Of a DNA stretch of 64,000 nt, positions 59,955 to 64,000 are shown one piece after another. This DNA comes from Fallopia convolvulus. Taxonomy: Eukaryota; Streptophyta; Magnoliopsida; Caryophyllales; Polygonaceae. Position 1 is the first letter of the stretch. Each line of letters begins with the position of its first letter. Below the pieces are notes generated by a model, which saw nothing but the letters and a program-made list of their open reading frames with translations, was not told where the DNA came from and did not search any database. The stretch spans positions 56,065,496 to 56,129,495 of the forward strand of contig OZ024734.1 of the NCBI GenBank assembly GCA_964016875.1. The letters are read 5' to 3'. The position numbers and the translations under genes were made by a program.

Positions 59955-60590
59955 TAAGTAGGTTACATATTCTCAATCATCCAACTATCAATTTCTAAAA
60001 AAGACATTAAACCATCCGGCGGCTCATTAAACGCTACCATCTCCTCATCATAATTATCGCTAATCTTGCCCATCCAATTTGCAGCTTGGTTTGCTTGGAG
60101 AGGCACAAAGCGAACATTCACGTCCCAATTGACAGCATTGATCAAGTCCCTGCATCTGAAGACGAGATGCCACTACTTCGTTGGTCTAGCATCGAAATCA
60201 GTCACCGCCTACACAACTTCAAGCGCATCAAGTTCAACATCCAGTTGTTGTATCCCTAATTGAGCTGCCAGCAAGAGCCCCTGAAGAAGCCCATATAATT
60301 CAGCAATGAACGCGGAATTCCCTGGCATCTTAACAATGAAACCCTTCATGAACTGCCCAACAACATCTCGGATAAGCCCCCTGCCCCAATCTGAATCTTG
60401 CCATCTTGGTATGCACCATCAGTATTCATCTTAAATCTTCCAACAGAGGGTCTTTTCCAGCAAGTCATAGTATGCGGTACACCAGCATTGCTCCGTTCAT
60501 TCAGCAACTTCAAATACTCTTTAGCTCTCACTAAAATATACTCATGTTTTGGGCCTTGAATCACATCAATAACTTTCATTCCCCCATTTC
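59955..60590 (-). pseudogene. LINE RNase H remnant, copy D
   Basis: Minus-strand fragments read RFKMNTDGAYQDGKIQIGAG, GNSAFIAELYGLLQGLLLA and VRFVPLQANQAANWMGKI, the plant RVT_3 RNase H fold: Asp in NTDG, Glu in AELY, and a late acidic/His region. A poly(A)-like tail (tttttttgatcaaaagg on the plus strand at about 59900) closes its 3' side. Stops break it. It is likely the 3' stub of a 5'-truncated LINE. Confidence 0.7.
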
Positions 60591-60599
60591 CAAATTCAC

Positions 60600-61405
60600 A
60601 AAATAAACTAATCAGCTAGGTCAAATACTTGCCTAATATCTCAAACCTTCAATCGAACTTCTAAGTCCAATTGGACATTGGCGATTGTAGACGGTCGATG
60701 AGCGAGTCTTATATGCCAATTATTATGTATAGAAAAGAAACAAATATAACCTTATTTGTATTTTTTTTAGGTTAAACTACCTTAAAATTTATGTATTTTT
60801 TGGATTTTATATTTTCTATATATATTAAATACATGTCGATATGTTAAAATAGCCTAATTATTTAAAAGACGATTGTTTAAGGTCAAATCCTACCAAACTT
60901 TCCTGGCTCTACCACTGTGTGTCCGATCCTTGCGAAATACATTGGGACGTTGTTGTTGGTTCTATCATAGTTTAATCCTAAACTTAGGGATTACATAAAT
61001 TTTATCGTGCGGATATACATGTTTCTACTTTTCATCCCTATTTTTGGGTCTTTTTGGACCCTTTTTCACGTTGATCTCCCTCTTTTTGCTCCTTTTCAAT
61101 CTAAATCTTCAATTAATTCTTACTTTCTAAAACTGGATATATAGATTTTTTTATTTTTTTTATAAGGCTTCTTTCTGCCGACGAAGCTCGATCTATAGGA
61201 GTGTATTAGTCAGAAGTTTGTGTTCAACTCTCCGAAATTTGAGAATCTAATTTCCTAGTTTTCCTCATAGTTTCGCCCATATAAAGGATAAATATTCATT
61301 TGCCACAATCCCTAGCTAACCAACACTACATAAAGCTTAATTCAGTGGATAGATGCTCACTAAAAATAATCATAAATATTTGATAATTGAGACGTAAAAT
61401 TAAAG
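60600..61405. other. Upstream region of the GH31 gene
   Basis: AT-rich spacer without a gene; it should hold the promoter of the alpha-glucosidase gene that starts at 61406. I could not fix a TATA box or transcription start. Confidence 0.45.
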
Positions 61406-64000
61406 ATGAATGTTGGTGAGCAAGGCTGGTTGGCGTGGTTGGCGCTGTTGCTTTGCGTGTGTGTCAAGTCGGGTTGGATGTGGAAGCGGCGGAGGAGGTT
61501 GGCTACGGATACAAGGTTCAGAGCGTGAAGGTGAGCTCGGACTCGACTTCTCTGGTTGCAAACTTAGAGCTCATCAAACCTTCGTCTATCTACGGACCTG
61601 ATATCCCAACTCTCGCATTTACTGCTAGGTAATTAATTAGATTCCCAATTTTAATTCAGATATATTATCTTATATATATATATATAGAAGCTAGCTAGGT
61701 TAACGTACACTAACCTAGTTTGATGAAATATAAAAGTTTGGAAAGGGAGGACCGTCTGAGAGTACGGATAACGGACGCCAACTCTCCGCGATGGGAGATC
61801 CCCGACAGCGTGGTTTTTCGTGGCAAAAGCCCGAACCAACCCGACCCGAACAAACTAAGGGAGGTGAAATCGCAAGGTGGAACAACCGTGGTCCTCTCCC
61901 ATCCTCAGTCGGATCTTGTGTTCACCCTCCACGCGTACGACGCCCCTTGCATGGGGTTCTCGATCAGGCGCCGCTCCACCAACGACACCCTCTTCGACAC
62001 CAGGAGGCCCTCGGGCGGGGCCGGGCTGGTGTTCAAGGACCAGTTCCTGCAGCTCTCGTCCTGGCTGCCAGCGGAGCGGGCCAACCTGTACGGGCTGGGA
62101 GAGCACACCAAGGCCGAGTTCAGGCTGGCCCACAAGCAGACGCTGACCCTGTGGACGGAGGACATCGGGAGCGACAGGGCGGACGTCAACCTGTACGGGG
62201 CCCACCCGTTCTACGTGGACGTGCGGGCCCCCACGGGGGCCACCCACGGGGTCCTGCTTTTCAACAGCAACGGGATGGACGTGGAGTATGGTGGGGACAG
62301 CATCACTTACAAGGTCATTGGTGGGATTCTGGATCTCTACGTGTTTGCTGGTCCAGCCCCGGATCAGGTTGTGGATCAGTACACGCAGCTCGTTGGGAGG
62401 CCTGCTGCTATGCCTTATTGGTCATTCGGCTTCCACCAAAGCCGTTACGGGTACCAGAACGTGTCGGTTATGGAAGACGTTGTGGACAAGTACGCAAAGG
62501 CTGGGATTCCGTTGGATGTCATGTGGACGGATATTGATTACATGGATAGATTCAAAGACTTCACATTCGATCCCGTCAATTTCTCTTTGCCATATGTGCA
62601 AAGATTTGTCGACAGGCTTCACAAAAACGGTCAGAAGTACGTGCCCATCATTGACCCAGGTACGTACGTAGCTCACGTTCTATATATACAATATACGTAC
62701 GTACGTACAGGGATTAGCATAAATACTAGCTACGGAGCCTATAACAGGGGAATGCAAGCAGACATCTTCATCAAGTTCCAGGGCAAGGCGTACCAAGGCG
62801 AGGTCTGGCCCGGCCCAGTCCACTTCCCCGACTTCTTCAACCCCAAAACCCTAACCTACTGGACCGACGAGATCCGGAGGTTCCTCGGAATGCTCCCTAT
62901 GGATGGCCTGTGGACGGACATGAACGAGTGCTCGGACTTCCTCACCGCCTCGTGGATGCCTCCGAATCCGACCATCCTAGACGACCCGCCTTACAAGATC
63001 AACAACACGGGCTTCCACCGCCACATAAACAACAAGACCATCCCCGCCAGCGCCTACCACCACGGGAACGTGTCGGAGTACGACGTGCACAACCTGTTTG
63101 GGTTCATGGAGTCCAAGGCCACCTACATTGCGCTCAGGAGGCTGACTCGGCAGAGGCCCTTTGTGCTGACTAGGTCCACTTTTGTGGGGTCGGGAAAGTA
63201 CGCCGCACATTGGACGGGTGACAACGCTGCCACGTGGGAGAGCATGCTCGAATCCATCCCCACCCTTCTTAGCTTCGGGTTGTTTGGGATTCCGATGGTC
63301 GGAGCCGATATTTGTGGCTTCAACGGTAACACCACCGAAGAGCTTTGTGAGCGGTGGATACAGGTAGCTAGCTAATCAATATATATATGCCAAGCTAGCA
63401 TGCATGCAACTCTACTAGCTAGCGCCTAGCTTGTATATATAATCAACTACTGCATGTAATTAATTAACGTTGTGATCGATCACGTACGTAGCTTGGAGCG
63501 TTTTATCCCTTCTCTAGAGACCACTCGGACATGCATTCCAACCCACAGGAGCTCTACTTATGGAGGTCGGTGGCGGAATCGGCGAAGAAGGCTCTTGGAC
63601 TTCGGTACCGTCTGCTTCCCTACTTGTACACCCTCATGTACGAAGCCCACGTGCGAGGAACCCCAATCGCACGCCCTCTCTTCTTCACCTTCCCGGAGGA
63701 TCCCAACACGTACGACATAAGCTCCCAGTTTCTCATCGGGAGAGGCGTGCTCGTATCTCCGGCTCTCAAGAGAAGAGCAACCTCCGTGGAAGCCTACTTC
63801 CCTAGGGGGAACTGGTTTAACCTCTTCGACTACACCAAGTCGGTCTCGGGAAAGGGAAAGCGAGTGGTGCTCGACGCCCCTCGTGACCAAATCAACGTGC
63901 ACGTCGGGGCAGGCAACATCATAGCCCTCCAAGGCACGGCGCTGACCACCCAACAAGCGAGGAAGACGCCCTTTGAGCTCTTGGTGGTTGTGGCAAGTGG
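61406..64000 (+). CDS. AGLU1: GH31 alpha-glucosidase (AGLU1-like), 3' end outside window, 5' frame break
   Basis: Exons: 61406-61628, 61737-62659, 62711-63363, 63492-64000 (continues). The mature chain begins VGYGYKVQSVKV and runs through LIKPSSIYGPDI, LYGLGEHTKAEF and WTDIDYMDRFKDFTFDPVNF. The nucleophile motif DGLWTDMNE and the acid/base HWTGDNAA follow, then LFGIPMVGADICGF and YLYTLMYEAHVRGTPIARPL. It resembles Arabidopsis apoplastic AGLU1 rather than alpha-xylosidase XYL1. The ATG at 61406 opens a signal peptide (WLAWLALLLCVCV), but that frame runs out of phase with the mature chain: one base appears missing near 61474. The mature frame has no ATG of its own before exon 2. It is either a real disabling deletion or an assembly error. 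The second intron is only 51 nt and stop-free. Exons 2-4 are GC-rich compared with the flanks. Confidence 0.88.
62660..62710 (+). other. 51-nt in-frame intron with self-complementary ends
   Basis: The intron starts gtacgtacgta and ends tacgtacgtacgtacag. Removing it restores IIDPGISINTSYGAYNRG, which matches the family's DPGIGV.SSYGTYNRG region. It is a multiple of three without a stop, so retention would add 17 residues. The two ACGT-repeat ends can pair with each other. Confidence 0.75.

Noticed and set aside
61791..62537. 248-residue Arg/Gln-rich frame inside the GH31 exon
   Set aside because: Out-of-frame shadow; the overlapping frame carries the GH31 catalytic motifs.
1..64000. CRISPR arrays, bacterial operons, prophage or plasmid features
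   Set aside because: Intron-containing plant genes throughout; no spaced direct-repeat arrays and no prokaryotic signals.

Overview
The window is nuclear DNA from a flowering plant, most likely a eudicot. The genes carry short GT-AG introns and encode plant-specific families: a TOR-pathway S6 kinase, an h-type thioredoxin with an acylation motif, an LRR receptor pseudokinase, CYP714, and a MIR319 precursor. Spacers are AT-rich and packed with plant transposons. I cannot name the species. Exon joins below were derived by hand and checked for reading phase; all phases close except at the first exon of the last gene.

Left gene block (1-15 kb): a dimeric SINE, then S6 kinase (+, 2255-3707), thioredoxin h9-like (-, 4484-5645), an At5g58300-type LRR receptor pseudokinase (-, 7310-9298), and a mitochondrial membrane protein with a Coa1/Tim21-like C-terminal part (-, 12371-14572).

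Transposon belt A (15-29 kb): two decayed copies of one L1-type LINE family lie on either side of an apparently intact 3.6 kb hAT transposon with a 720-residue transposase and GGCCCG subterminal arrays. LINE copy A is a nest of younger insertions: a fold-back, a miniature LTR element with a tRNA-iMet primer site, and a non-autonomous hAT that holds a Harbinger MITE.

MIR319 (about 29.7-32.9 kb): a spliced-looking non-coding transcription unit carries a textbook miR319 hairpin at 31858-32045.

Transposon belt B (34-41 kb): tRNA-derived SINE heads, a MITE, a copia RNase H fossil next to a 5S-rRNA-like (Cassandra-type) LTR remnant, a third LINE split by a retroposon with a 16-bp target duplication, and a well-bounded Helitron.

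Right gene block (41-64 kb): ATG18/WIPI autophagy protein (+, 42784-47159), CYP714-family P450 (-, 48323-50221), bifunctional purine enzyme PurH/ATIC (+, 54898-59098), and a secreted GH31 alpha-glucosidase (+, from 61406, running off the end). The last gene has a one-base frame break between its signal peptide and its mature part.

The genes do not form a pathway cluster. They are unrelated housekeeping, signalling and metabolic genes separated by repeats. The most unusual signal is a set of four tiny insertions. Each is only about 7-11 nt of a shared 3' end (TTCNACC) plus a poly(A) tract, flanked by 12-15 bp direct repeats. They look like extreme 5'-truncated retroposition scars.
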